From positions 1-14,271 of the forward strand of contig JAJYSF010000004.1 in assembly GCA_021793715.1 (NCBI GenBank): a stretch of 14,271 bases of DNA. Direction: 5' to 3'. The notes below the pieces were generated by a model. The model did no database searches, was not told the origin of the DNA, and saw only the letters and a list, made by a program, of their open reading frames with translations. The translations under genes were made by a program, and so were the position numbers. Positions 13,797-14,271 of the stretch are shown one piece after another. This stretch comes from Actinomycetes bacterium (GTDB lineage Bacteria; Actinomycetota; Actinomycetes; Actinomycetales; Microbacteriaceae). Position 1 is the stretch's first letter. Each line of letters opens with the position of its first letter.

Positions 13797-14271
13797 ATGT
13801 CGGCGCCGATCCCCACTCCGTACGAAGACCTCCTCCGCGACGTGCTCGCCCACGGAACCCATAAATCCGATCGCACGGGGACTGGCACCACGAGCGTGTT
13901 CGGCCGGCAGCTGCGCTTCGACCTCTCGCAGGGCTTCCCCCTCATCACGACCAAGCGCGTGCATTTCCGTTCGCTCGCGTTGGAGCTGTTGTGGTTCCTC
14001 CGCGGCGACTCGAACGTCCGCTGGCTGCAGGAGCGCGGCGTGACGATCTGGGACGAGTGGGCGGACGAGAACGGCGACCTCGGTCCCGTCTACGGCGTGC
14101 AATGGCGGTCGTGGCCCACTCCCCACGGAGGGCACATCGACCAGATCGAGAAGGTGCTCGACCAGATCCGGGCGACGCCCGACTCGCGTCGCATGATCGT
14201 CTCCGCGTGGAACCCGGCGGAGGTCGACAACATGGCGCTGCCGCCGTGTCACGCGATGTTCCAGTTCTATG
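13797..14271 (+). CDS. thyA: Thymidylate synthase, N-terminal part (3' end outside window)
   Basis: The frame runs open to the right edge, showing 158 residues of about 265 expected. ThyA methylates dUMP to dTMP using methylene-tetrahydrofolate. Seen motifs are YEDLLRDVL at the N-terminus, [13 protein letters not shown] with the phosphate-binding R26, [13 protein letters not shown], the [10 protein letters not shown] segment, [29 protein letters not shown] with the R131-R132 pair, and [11 protein letters not shown] with catalytic C151. An out-of-frame ATG lies 4 bases before the chosen start. Because the sequence is cut, the C-terminal folate-binding end cannot be checked. The gene is divergent from OsmC with an 80-base gap. 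Confidence 0.97.
   Translation, partial: MSAPIPTPYEDLLRDVLAHGTHKSDRTGTGTTSVFGRQLRFDLSQGFPLITTKRVHFRSLALELLWFLRGDSNVRWLQERGVTIWDEWADENGDLGPVYGVQWRSWPTPHGGHIDQIEKVLDQIRATPDSRRMIVSAWNPAEVDNMALPPCHAMFQFY

Noticed and set aside
1..14271. tRNA, rRNA, CRISPR, insertion sequence or attachment site
   Set aside because: No cloverleaf with a conserved T-loop, no rRNA motif, no regularly spaced direct repeats and no transposase or integrase motif was found on either strand.

Overview
This window looks like ordinary chromosome from a high-GC Gram-positive actinobacterium, most likely Microbacteriaceae and probably Microbacterium or a close relative. The grounds are the very high GC with G/C-ending codons, the -10 boxes of TANNNT type placed directly before start codons, GC-rich terminators without a clear U-run, and the style of the proteins (actinobacterial PNPase, S15, DapB, CE1758/CE1759 flavoprotein pair). 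No rRNA, tRNA, CRISPR array, transposase or phage gene was seen, and no intergenic gap exceeds about 245 bases.

Layout. Bases 2-610 hold the C-terminal end of a PrsW-like membrane protease. An FKBP prolyl isomerase (770-1141) and a YceI-family protein (1300-1848) follow, each closed by a strong hairpin. Ribosomal protein S15 (rpsO, 2009-2278) comes next with its own leader and terminator. A translationally coupled pair (2496-4345) encodes an FMN-dependent luciferase-like monooxygenase and its FMN reductase partner. Bases 4476-6452 encode one long protein that joins a GT4 glycosyltransferase to an SGNH/GDSL hydrolase. It converges on a membrane protein resembling the C-terminal half of DUF2207 proteins (7616-6465, minus strand), which is divergent from polynucleotide phosphorylase (pnp, 7860-10109). 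After a very strong pnp terminator come an aldo/keto-reductase-fold protein (10235-11233), a histidine phosphatase (11301-11903), dapB (11931-12698) and a small two-helix TPR membrane protein (12695-13150). A 93-bp nested palindrome separates this block from a convergent OsmC-family gene (13716-13294). OsmC is divergent from thyA, which runs off the right edge.

How it fits together. Most of the window is housekeeping: RNA decay and translation (pnp, rpsO), lysine and cell-wall precursor synthesis (dapB), dTMP synthesis (thyA), protein folding (FKBP) and peroxide defence (OsmC). The accessory signals worth a second look are four. The aldo/keto-reductase-like protein has lost all four catalytic residues. 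The glycosyltransferase and hydrolase form a single reading frame. Five genes show a recurring -10/N6/start-codon layout that predicts leaderless mRNAs. The palindrome at 13166-13258 has the look of a dispersed REP-like element. I found no clear evidence of a wholly new multi-gene system; the pseudoenzyme, the fusion and the palindrome are the best leads.
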